9,056 nt of DNA, taken from positions 1,037 through 10,092 of the forward strand of contig DBNM01000054.1 of the NCBI GenBank assembly GCA_002299135.1, read 5' to 3'. This DNA comes from Candidatus Neomicrothrix sp. UBA672. Its GTDB lineage: Bacteria > Actinomycetota > Acidimicrobiia > Acidimicrobiales > MedAcidi-G1. Shown piece by piece: positions 1 to 5,482 of the stretch. The position numbers and the translations under genes were made by a program. Under the pieces are notes generated by a model, which saw nothing but the letters and a program-made list of their open reading frames with translations, had not been told where the DNA came from and made no database searches. Within the stretch, counting starts at the first letter, position 1. Every line of letters begins with the position of its first letter.

Positions 1-63
1 CCCTGACTCTAGAGCAATCTGTAAAATATAAATCGGTTATTGAGTGGAAACTTGATTTAAAAA

Positions 64-327
64 TCAACTGTTCTCCTTCGCTTTTTTTTGTTCATATAGC
101 TCTTTACACTTAGGACAAATAGGGAAACGATCTGGGTTTCTATCTGGCACCCAAACTTTTCCGCATAAAGCAACTATTGGCTTTCCGGTAACAGTTGATT
201 CAACTATGTCAGCCTTTCTCGCATAATGCGAGAAACGGTCATGATCACCTTCATCTAAGAGAATTTCACTTTCCGTCTCTTGACTAATATCTGTGACGTT
301 CATAATGGCAAGTAAATGCTTCCTCAT
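64..327 (-). CDS. DUF3039 family protein
   Basis: An 87-residue soluble protein matching the actinobacterial DUF3039 family, whose function is not known. The family hallmark is visible: SHYARK (residues 33-38), then a TGKPIVALCGKVWVP block (47-61), then FPICPKCKE (68-76). Cys55, Cys71 and Cys74, perhaps with His34, could form a zinc site, but metal binding is inferred. It lies 7 nt downstream of the TrmH-family gene on the same strand, so the two are probably co-transcribed. The start is uncertain: ATG at 327 has no clear ribosome binding site, while Met9 (ATG at 303) has an AGGA about 15 nt upstream. The conserved part is unaffected. The length is usual for the family. Confidence 0.85.
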   Translation of the reverse strand: MRKHLLAIMNVTDISQETESEILLDEGDHDRFSHYARKADIVESTVTGKPIVALCGKVWVPDRNPDRFPICPKCKELYEQKKAKENS

Positions 328-334
328 TCTGGTT

Positions 335-976
335 TTAGTTTATTTCTGCGTGTTGTCGTATCCATGTGTGCATGGCAATACCTGATGCAACGCCTGCATT
401 TATAGACCTAGTTGAACCATATTGAGAAATCGAACAAACCATGGAGCATGCATTTTGTGTCATTAATGAAAGACCTGGACCTTCCTGACCAAACACCAAT
501 ACACATTCTTTCGGTAAAGCGACAGTTTCCAAAGGAACCGATCCGGGCAGGTTGTCTACCCCTATGAGTGGAATCGATTGCGAGTCAGCCCAAGTAAGCA
601 TGTCTTCTATTTTCGGATGATAAGTGACATGCTGATACCGATCAGTCACCATTGCTCCACGTCTATTCCAACGACGTCGTCCGATAATGTGTACTCCCGC
701 CGCTAGAAATGCGTTGGCATTTCTTACTACAGTTCCAATATTTAAATCATGATCCCAATTCTCAACAGCAACATGAAAAGAGTGCCGTCGAGTATCCAAA
801 TCTTTGCTTATCGCCTCTACACTCCAATAGCGGTAACTGTCAATCACATTTCGTTTGTCGCCTTGAGCTAGTAGTTCAGGATCTAAACGATCATCTTCAG
901 GCCAAGGTTCGGGGTGTGGCCCAACCCCTATAGTGGAACCTTGCACTTCCTTATCTGGTGATTCTTTTTCTTTCAC
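335..976 (-). CDS. TrmH/SpoU family RNA 2'-O-methyltransferase
   Basis: A 213-residue SPOUT-superfamily enzyme expected to transfer a methyl group from S-adenosylmethionine to a ribose 2'-hydroxyl in tRNA or rRNA. The three SpoU motifs are present: motif 1 NIGTVVRNANAF (79-90, with Asn79 and the catalytic-type Arg85), motif 2 VLVFGQEGPGLS (159-170), and motif 3 around QYGSTRSINAGVASGIAMH (185-203). These make the C-terminal knotted fold. The first 50 or so residues are an acidic and proline-containing extension of unknown role. The start is GTG at 976; an in-frame TAA lies just upstream and a GAGG sits 14 nt before the GTG, longer than ideal. The target nucleotide cannot be read from sequence, so no gene symbol is given. 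Confidence 0.9.
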   Translation of the reverse strand: MKEKESPDKEVQGSTIGVGPHPEPWPEDDRLDPELLAQGDKRNVIDSYRYWSVEAISKDLDTRRHSFHVAVENWDHDLNIGTVVRNANAFLAAGVHIIGRRRWNRRGAMVTDRYQHVTYHPKIEDMLTWADSQSIPLIGVDNLPGSVPLETVALPKECVLVFGQEGPGLSLMTQNACSMVCSISQYGSTRSINAGVASGIAMHTWIRQHAEIN

Positions 977-992
977 TTTTATTTGTTATTCC

Positions 993-1109
993 TCAATCGC
1001 TTGGTTCACCAAAGCACGAAGATCCCTTTACGTAATCAGCTACTCGTCTTAAACGCTCGCGATTTAGACCCACCGTTGAAGGTTCAACTAGATCTAGTTC
1101 ACCGGACAT
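993..1109 (-). CDS. small ORF, possibly frameshifted or a gene remnant
   Basis: A 38-codon ORF fills the gap between the Nfu-domain gene and the TrmH-family gene. Its ATG lies 3 nt after the Nfu stop and in the same frame (TAA AGT ATG). It reads as a charged helical peptide with VGLNRERLRRVADYVK at residues 13-28, then an unremarkable tail (GSSCFGEPSD). In the +1 frame from 1024 the same DNA reads DLRALVNQAIEE and then a TAA at 988-986. Dropping one G from the GGG at 1024-1026 would give a smooth 40-residue protein ending in that helix. So this could be a real small gene with a sequencing or natural frameshift, or a decayed fragment. I recognise no family; the VGLNRERLRR stretch faintly recalls the N-terminus of serine beta-lactamase-like hydrolases. 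Confidence 0.35.
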   Translation of the reverse strand: MSGELDLVEPSTVGLNRERLRRVADYVKGSSCFGEPSD

Positions 1110-1112
1110 ACT

Positions 1113-1448
1113 TTAGGTATCTAAGTCGACTTTCTCATCATCATTTGCTACTTCCATTCCATCATTATAAAAAATATGCAAATCTGAGATTGTTTCAATT
1201 AACTCTTCTATTGAAAGTTCTGAACCATCTGACTTCACGGTAATCATGTTGGAATTTAGATGAATGCCAGCAACTCCCTCTAAAGAAAACAATCTCCTTG
1301 CCAGCTCATCTGATGGGGTGTCACCAATTATTTCATCATCAACTTGAAATCTTTCATGATCCATTCCCGTCAAACATCTATTGACTTCGAAACGGTAAAT
1401 CTCCGGTTTAGAGGAGCGTGTAAAAACTACATTTATCGGCTGTCCCAT
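1113..1448 (-). CDS. Nfu N-terminal domain protein (Fe-S scaffold-like)
   Basis: A 111-residue protein resembling the Nfu/NifU N-terminal domain (Scaffold protein Nfu/NifU N type). The pattern seen is KPEIYRFEVNRCL (14-26), then DELARRLFSLEGVAGIHLNS (47-66), then MITVK (68-72), followed by an acidic C-terminal tail. In multi-domain Nfu proteins this domain precedes a C-terminal domain carrying the CxxC that holds an iron-sulphur cluster. That domain is absent here, so the protein alone should not be a complete scaffold; a partner or regulatory role is inferred. An in-frame TAG upstream fixes ATG at 1448 as the first possible ATG start. No strong ribosome binding site is visible. It is followed in frame, after a single stop, by the small ORF at 993-1109. 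Confidence 0.7.
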   Translation of the reverse strand: MGQPINVVFTRSSKPEIYRFEVNRCLTGMDHERFQVDDEIIGDTPSDELARRLFSLEGVAGIHLNSNMITVKSDGSELSIEELIETISDLHIFYNDGMEVANDDEKVDLDT

Positions 1449-1503
1449 ACTGACGAAGGTTACCTAGGTTGAACGTCGAGTACATTTTTTTCAACTAAAA
1501 ATG

Positions 1504-1890
1504 CTAAATATTAGACACTATGGTCTTAAGTCGATTCACTATCAATGCAAGCAAAATAAAAACGATTGCTATACAAGCATGCACTATTTTGAAATCTGCT
1601 TCATGATCAGCAATAAGTATTCCGACAGATCGAACGAGCCAGAAAGTTACTGTCCAAATACAAAATGCAGGGACTAAAAGAGAATTTAATATGTTCCTGT
1701 CTCTCCAACTACCGACCAGAACTTTTATAACTGTTATAGCTGCTAGAAGAAAAATAGCTGCTACCAATAAACGCCAAATTCTTTCCCCATTTGAAATTTC
1801 ATTGTCCTTAAAGAGATTGTAAATCCTTGTTATCCAGACTAAAAGGGTTGAAGCAGCCAAAACCCAAAGAAAAGAGACCAAGCGATTCAT
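1504..1890 (-). CDS. four-helix integral membrane protein, unknown function
   Basis: A 128-residue hydrophobic protein with four predicted membrane segments near residues 4-21, 39-60, 71-93 and 102-120. I do not recognise the family. Short polar loops (FKDNEISNGER, SWRDRN, ADHEADF) separate the helices and no catalytic or metal motif is evident. The paired layout 1-2 and 3-4, with a basic loop near residues 62-65, would fit both ends on the same side of the membrane. It follows rnhB by 36 nt on the same strand, so read-through transcription is likely. However, a TACCTT at 1897-1902, placed at -12 to -7 from the ATG, could also drive a leaderless transcript. No Shine-Dalgarno sequence precedes the start. 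Confidence 0.75.
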   Translation of the reverse strand: MNRLVSFLWVLAASTLLVWITRIYNLFKDNEISNGERIWRLLVAAIFLLAAITVIKVLVGSWRDRNILNSLLVPAFCIWTVTFWLVRSVGILIADHEADFKIVHACIAIVFILLALIVNRLKTIVSNI

Positions 1891-1926
1891 AGCAAAAAGG
1901 TAACCAATGTCTTAATAATCAACTAC

Positions 1927-2610
1927 TTAAAGTTCAAAAATATTCCTTTGATCTTCAATTTTTTTGATGTAAGGAGCACCTATGGGGGGAATATCTCTCA
2001 TAAACGCCCAAGTCCTTCGATGAAAAAAAGTGGCTCCTTTGTCCTCAAGAGCCAACCGGTGTTTTGGGCTCGGGTATCCCTTGTTTTGGGGGAAATCATA
2101 ATCTGGATAGAGCTTGTCTGCTTCTTTCATTATTCGATCACGGCTAACTTTTGCCATTACCGAAGCTGCAGCGATAGAAAGACTGATTTGATCACCCCGA
2201 ACAATAGTCTCGGATCTTCCATCACCAACAAAATCCCATGTTCCATCTAATAAAAGTCGATCCGGTCTTTTAGCTAATCCGTCGATGGCTCTTCTTGCAG
2301 CAATTCTTTGAGCCATTGACATGCCCAATTCGTCACATTCTTCATTACTAGCATGACCCAATGACCAGTCTTCTGACCATCTATCTATGCGGTCAAATAA
2401 TTTCTCACGTTCTGCTTCTTTGAGCATTTTGGAATCCCTAACTCCATTTATCCGGCAATTACGGTTTGGTACTAATGCAACAACTGTCAAAGGTCCCGCC
2501 CATGCTCCCTTACCAACTTCATCTAACCCTGCAACTATTTCATAACCAGCGTCCCAACAAGAGCGTTCCATACGTAAATTAGGTGACTTACCACTAAGAG
2601 CTTTGCGCAT
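1927..2610 (-). CDS. rnhB: ribonuclease HII
   Basis: A 227-residue type 2 RNase H that cleaves RNA:DNA hybrids and nicks 5' of single ribonucleotides embedded in duplex DNA. The four acidic metal ligands are in place: Asp30-Glu31 in AGLDEVGKG, Asp122 in LLLDG and Asp140 in RGDQ. Their spacing equals that of the E. coli enzyme (16/17/108/126) shifted by 14. Also present are DSKML (59-63) and KGYPSPKH (177-184). The junction-sensing motif is GKG (33-35), where GRG is commoner. The start is ATG at 2610 with a modest GGA 8 nt upstream; Met14 is an alternative that would trim the N-terminus without losing the catalytic core. It is divergent from cofC and heads the minus-strand block. Confidence 0.95.
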   Translation of the reverse strand: MRKALSGKSPNLRMERSCWDAGYEIVAGLDEVGKGAWAGPLTVVALVPNRNCRINGVRDSKMLKEAEREKLFDRIDRWSEDWSLGHASNEECDELGMSMAQRIAARRAIDGLAKRPDRLLLDGTWDFVGDGRSETIVRGDQISLSIAAASVMAKVSRDRIMKEADKLYPDYDFPQNKGYPSPKHRLALEDKGATFFHRRTWAFMRDIPPIGAPYIKKIEDQRNIFEL

Positions 2611-2641
2611 AATTTTCCAAAATTAGATGATTCCGAAACTG

Positions 2642-2673
2642 TTAAACACCTTACGAGATTAATAGGTGTATAA
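2642..2673. promoter_or_regulatory. imperfect inverted repeat between rnhB and cofC
   Basis: TTAAACACCT (2642-2651) and AGGTGTATAA (2664-2673) are reverse complements at 9 of 10 positions, separated by 12 bases. The dyad lies in the divergent rnhB-cofC interval and its right arm covers a possible -10 box for cofC. It could be an operator for a dimeric regulator or a weak RNA hairpin. No binding protein is encoded nearby. Confidence 0.35.
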
Positions 2674-2674
2674 C
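2669..2674 (+). promoter_or_regulatory. candidate -10 box for cofC
   Basis: TATAAC, preceded directly by TG, would place the transcription start near 2681, about 20 nt before the cofC ATG at 2702. I see no convincing -35 hexamer at 16-18 bp upstream. It would be incompatible with the longer GTG start at 2666. Confidence 0.3.
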
Positions 2675-2690
2675 TTTCATAGACTCCAAC

Positions 2691-2696
2691 GGATGA
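2691..2696 (+). promoter_or_regulatory. ribosome binding site of cofC
   Basis: GGATGA, 5 nt before ATG 2702, is a good Shine-Dalgarno match. It selects the ATG at 2702 over the in-frame GTG at 2666 and the ATG at 2693. Confidence 0.65.
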
Positions 2697-2701
2697 ATAA
2701 A

Positions 2702-3256
2702 ATGACTGCTGTCTTGATACCTGTTAAATCTTTCCATGACGCCAAGGGAAGACTCTCAGAGACTCTCAACAAATCTGAGCGTTCTGTTCTTATGCGACAA
2801 ATGGCAGAAACCGTAATCAAGTCGTCAGGGTCTTTATCTGTCTGGGTGGTTTGTGATGACGATGAGGTTGCTTCATGGGCTGAATCAAAAAATGTTTCGG
2901 TTATAAAAGTTGGAAACCCCGGTTTGAATACTGCTGTAGAAAAAGGTGTCAGCACTCTTGAGGAAGCTGGTTTTTCAAGAGTGATAATTGCCCACGCTGA
3001 TCTTCCCAATGCAGACAATCTGCAACAATGTTCAGAATTCGAAGGAGTCACTATTGTTCAAGATCATAAAGGTGATGGAACACCTGTTTTGGTTATACCT
3101 ACCGGTAAAGGTTTTCGTTTCTCATATGGTCCAGATTCATTTGCTGCTCATACGTTGGAGGCGCAGCGTCTTGGACTCCCATATCGACAATTATTCGATC
3201 CAAAACTTAGTTTTGATGTAGACGAGCCAGAAGATTTAAAATTCATTGATCACTAA
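2702..3256 (+). CDS. cofC: 2-phospho-L-lactate / phosphoenolpyruvate guanylyltransferase (F420 synthesis)
   Basis: A 184-residue nucleotidyltransferase that joins GTP to a three-carbon phosphate ester, giving the activated intermediate used by CofD/FbiA to build coenzyme F420. In mycobacteria the homologue (FbiD) uses phosphoenolpyruvate; archaeal CofC is described with 2-phospho-L-lactate. Family features seen: the nucleotide-binding start LIPVKSFHDAKGRLS (5-19), HADLP (98-102), GDGTPVLVIP (124-133), FSYGPDSFAAH (140-150) and DVDEPEDL (172-179). The start at 2702 is chosen because of the GGATGA ribosome binding site and because it puts the PVKS motif near the N-terminus, as is usual. Its stop overlaps the stop of the convergent hydrolase gene. 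No other F420 gene is in the window. Confidence 0.9.
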   Translation: MTAVLIPVKSFHDAKGRLSETLNKSERSVLMRQMAETVIKSSGSLSVWVVCDDDEVASWAESKNVSVIKVGNPGLNTAVEKGVSTLEEAGFSRVIIAHADLPNADNLQQCSEFEGVTIVQDHKGDGTPVLVIPTGKGFRFSYGPDSFAAHTLEAQRLGLPYRQLFDPKLSFDVDEPEDLKFIDH

Positions 3257-4170
3257 TTAACTATTTTTGAATCAAGTAAATTCTGTATGAGTTCTTTAAG
3301 TTCTAGAGGCTTATCTCCTTGGATGCTGTGCCCCGCTCCTTCTACTTTTTTTACAACTATTTCTTGCTGGAAGCTTTTCATCTTCTGAACGTCTTCGTCT
3401 CCTACAACGCTCCAGGCGCCACCTAACCACAGATGCAGTGGAGACTTAATTTCAGCAACCTTGTTCCACAATTCTGAAAAATCAATTGCTTCTGAAGCGT
3501 TTTCATTGTTTTTATCTTTCCATGCTCTACCTACGTCATACCTCCACGACCATTTCCCATCTTCTATTTCATGAGCGTTGTGAAGAACCCCTCGTCTCAA
3601 GGAGGTCTCCGATCTAGTTGGATTGTGTTCAATAGTTCTTTTTAAAATTTCTTCAAAACTTTCAAAAACTTCAGGTCCTGCAACAAAATTTATTATCGGT
3701 TCAGCTTTTGCCTGATCGGTACCTGGCGTGACGTCGACTATCCCAAGCCTTTTCACCAATTGTGGATAGTCTGCCGCTATGCATAAAGCAGTTAATCCAC
3801 CTAGTGACATTCCTACAACTGCTTCAGTTTCTGGAGCCCAATGTTTTATTGCCTCAGCCACTTGATCTGCAAGAACAAAAGGCGTGTAATCACACTTAGG
3901 TCTCCAGTCTGAATGTCCATGACCAGGAAGATCCAATGCTAATAGTGGCATATCAAGCGCCAAGGCAACTGTGTCCCACGTGTGAGCATTCTGTGCTCCA
4001 CCGTGGAGAAAGACTAATTGAGGGGGCTCTTCACCCCAAAAAATTCCACTAATCGAAAAACCTTCAGAACTCGTAAAGAATTTGCGCTCAACTTTCGGCG
4101 TTCCTTTCCATGAAATTCCTGCCTCCTCGGCATTTTCTCTCAACATTGAAAATTCTTTGTAATCAATCAA
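3253..4170 (-). CDS. alpha/beta hydrolase
   Basis: A 305-residue alpha/beta-hydrolase-fold enzyme with no signal peptide, so probably cytoplasmic. The oxyanion motif FLHGG lies at 54-58 and the strand-turn LALDLPGHGHSD at 77-88. The nucleophile elbow GMSLGG (120-125) gives Ser122, and the catalytic His is His281 in EGAGHS. The acid is not certain; Asp258 (GDED) is in the usual place after strand 7 and Asp146 is an alternative. The substrate cannot be deduced: esterase, lactonase and C-C hydrolase members all share this pattern. The start is TTG at 4170, supported by a strong AAAGGGG 8 nt upstream; Met9 is the fallback. It is divergent from the P450 gene, which may share its regulation. Confidence 0.88.
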   Translation of the reverse strand: MIDYKEFSMLRENAEEAGISWKGTPKVERKFFTSSEGFSISGIFWGEEPPQLVFLHGGAQNAHTWDTVALALDMPLLALDLPGHGHSDWRPKCDYTPFVLADQVAEAIKHWAPETEAVVGMSLGGLTALCIAADYPQLVKRLGIVDVTPGTDQAKAEPIINFVAGPEVFESFEEILKRTIEHNPTRSETSLRRGVLHNAHEIEDGKWSWRYDVGRAWKDKNNENASEAIDFSELWNKVAEIKSPLHLWLGGAWSVVGDEDVQKMKSFQQEIVVKKVEGAGHSIQGDKPLELKELIQNLLDSKIVN

Positions 4171-4178
4171 ATGTGAAA

Positions 4179-4185
4179 CCCCTTT
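4179..4185 (-). promoter_or_regulatory. ribosome binding site deciding a TTG start
   Basis: On the minus strand AAAGGGG stands 8 nt before TTG 4170 of the hydrolase gene. It is one of the better Shine-Dalgarno sequences in the window and supports the non-ATG start over the downstream ATG at 4146. Confidence 0.6.
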
Positions 4186-4220
4186 AAAGCTTTACATATT
4201 TCTAACACCATGAAACTACT

Positions 4221-4260
4221 TTGCAAGATTCCGTGACAAGACAAACACGGCTGTTTGCAA
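4221..4260. promoter_or_regulatory. symmetric two-part dyad, candidate operator
   Basis: The order is TTGCAA (4221-4226), 4 bases, CCGTG (4231-4235), 10 bases, CACGG (4246-4250), 4 bases, TTGCAA (4255-4260). All arms are perfect reverse complements and the spacing is fully symmetric about 4240.5. It lies between the divergent hydrolase and P450 genes and abuts the P450 -10 box. The left TTGCAA could also serve as a -35 for the hydrolase, with TAGAAA 16 bp further along the minus strand. An operator for a dimeric (for example TetR-type) regulator acting on both genes is inferred. Confidence 0.45.
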
Positions 4261-4266
4261 TACGAT
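4261..4266 (+). promoter_or_regulatory. candidate -10 box for leaderless P450 mRNA
   Basis: TACGAT fits the actinobacterial -10 consensus TANNNT. It sits exactly at -12 to -7 relative to ATG 4273, which would make the transcript start at the A of the start codon. No Shine-Dalgarno sequence precedes either candidate start, which agrees with a leaderless message. Confidence 0.45.
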
Positions 4267-4272
4267 CAGAAT

Positions 4273-5472
4273 ATGAACCTAGGCGATAGGCGTGAAATAA
4301 ATCTTTTAGATGGAGAATTTTACGTTGACTCTCCATACGAGACTTTTGCTTGGATGCGGGAGAATGAACCTATTTTTTGGGATTCAACAAATGAATTATG
4401 GGGAATATCTCGTTATGACGACATTGTCACTATAGAGCGAGATAAAAAAAGGTTCATTTCTTCAGATACGAAGAAGGGTGGCTACCGACCTAACATTCCA
4501 GCAGATCCATCAATAATTGGACTTGACGACCCGCACCACGTCGTGCGTCGCAATTTGGTGTCACGTCGTTTCACCCCTAAAGCAGTGCTCACTTGGGAAG
4601 AACATATTCGAGAAACTGTTAAAGGATTATTAGACAATGTTGCTACAACAGGAAGAGCTGAAGTTATTTCTCAGTTGGCAGCCCCACTCCCGGCTCAGAT
4701 GATTGGCCTTTTCCTTGGTTTTCCTGATGACATGTGGCCCAAACTCGCAGAATGGTCTGAAAGGTCAATTGCTTTAGGAGGTGGCCCCGAATATATGAAC
4801 GATGAAGGCATTACTGCGGTCTTTGAGTTCGCTGATGCTTGTAGCCATCTTTATGAAAGTAAAAAGGAATGCCCCGCAGATGACGTGATGTCTAAATGGA
4901 TTGATACGGAACTAAAAGGATTGGAAGACCATCCTTTTGGTTTAGACCAGATAATTTCTGATTGCCTATTAATGCTTGATGGAGGTGCCGAAACGACTCG
5001 CACGGTAATCGCAAGAACTTTGGTAGAGCTCGCCAAAAATGAAACCGTTTGGAACGACCTGCGACGATTGGACGATATTTCAATAGCAGTTGAAGAATTT
5101 ATAAGGTTCGTTACCCCGATTCATAACATGTGTCGCGTAGCTACTGAAAATGTCACAATCAATGACGTTCTAATTGAAGAAGGTGACCAAGTTGTACTTA
5201 TGTACTCATCTGCTAATAGAGATTCAAATCATTTCGATGATCCCGAGATTATAAAAGTTGATAGAACCCCAAATCATCACCTGTCTTTTGGTCATGGAAC
5301 CCATTTTTGTTTGGGGGCATCGCTGGCAAGATTGGAAATAAAAATTTTCTTCGAGGAATTTTTAGAGCGATTCAAAAGTTTGTCGCTTGATGAAAACTAT
5401 CCTCCAGTCGAAATGCCAAATTCTTTTGTTTATGGTCTTCGTGAAGCTCACATAATCCTCGAGGAAAATTGA
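4273..5472 (+). CDS. cytochrome P450, CYP142-like
   Basis: A 399-residue soluble bacterial P450 monooxygenase needing external redox partners, none of which are in this window. Motifs counted from ATG 4273: I-helix DGGAETT (236-242) for oxygen activation, the K-helix E275-R278 pair in EEFIR, and the haem loop FGHGTHFCLG (339-348) with Cys346 as iron ligand. From memory, several stretches resemble mycobacterial CYP142, a steroid side-chain hydroxylase: NLLDGEFY, GGYRPN, LDDPHHVVRRNLVS, LAAPLPAQMIG and the segment PIHNMCRV. A hydrophobic or sterol-like substrate is therefore plausible but inferred. I prefer ATG 4273 to TTG 4255 because the TTG lies inside the dyad and the ATG has a well-placed -10 box. 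It ends 10 bp from the convergent DUF3159 gene. Confidence 0.93.
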   Translation: MNLGDRREINLLDGEFYVDSPYETFAWMRENEPIFWDSTNELWGISRYDDIVTIERDKKRFISSDTKKGGYRPNIPADPSIIGLDDPHHVVRRNLVSRRFTPKAVLTWEEHIRETVKGLLDNVATTGRAEVISQLAAPLPAQMIGLFLGFPDDMWPKLAEWSERSIALGGGPEYMNDEGITAVFEFADACSHLYESKKECPADDVMSKWIDTELKGLEDHPFGLDQIISDCLLMLDGGAETTRTVIARTLVELAKNETVWNDLRRLDDISIAVEEFIRFVTPIHNMCRVATENVTINDVLIEEGDQVVLMYSSANRDSNHFDDPEIIKVDRTPNHHLSFGHGTHFCLGASLARLEIKIFFEEFLERFKSLSLDENYPPVEMPNSFVYGLREAHIILEEN

Positions 5473-5482
5473 AGTTTTAATA

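Noticed and set aside
52..67. Inverted repeat TTGATTT/AAATCAA over the DUF3039 stop, as a possible terminator
   Set aside because: The stem is nearly all A-T, the loop only 2-4 bases, and no proper T-run follows on the minus strand. It is probably chance in AT-rich DNA.
3..113. Plus-strand open frame from the left edge ending at TAG 111-113
   Set aside because: Its second half is antisense to the DUF3039 coding end and no family is recognisable. A 3' end of a convergent gene within the first 60 bases cannot be excluded, but the sequence does not support it.
983..1243. Plus-strand 86-codon open frame
   Set aside because: It lies opposite the small ORF and the Nfu-domain gene, with a composition typical of a shadow frame and no recognisable motif.
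1462..1469. Palindrome ACCTAGGT upstream of the Nfu-domain gene
   Set aside because: An isolated 8-bp palindrome with no second copy or promoter context seen; short enough to be chance.
2666..2701. Longer cofC start at GTG 2666 (12 extra residues)
   Set aside because: ATG 2702 has a clear GGATGA ribosome binding site and gives the usual CofC N-terminus. The extra residues would overlap a likely -10 box.
4255..4272. TTG 4255 as P450 start
   Set aside because: It falls in the right arm of the dyad, has no ribosome binding site, and adds six residues without family support. ATG 4273 fits the leaderless geometry.
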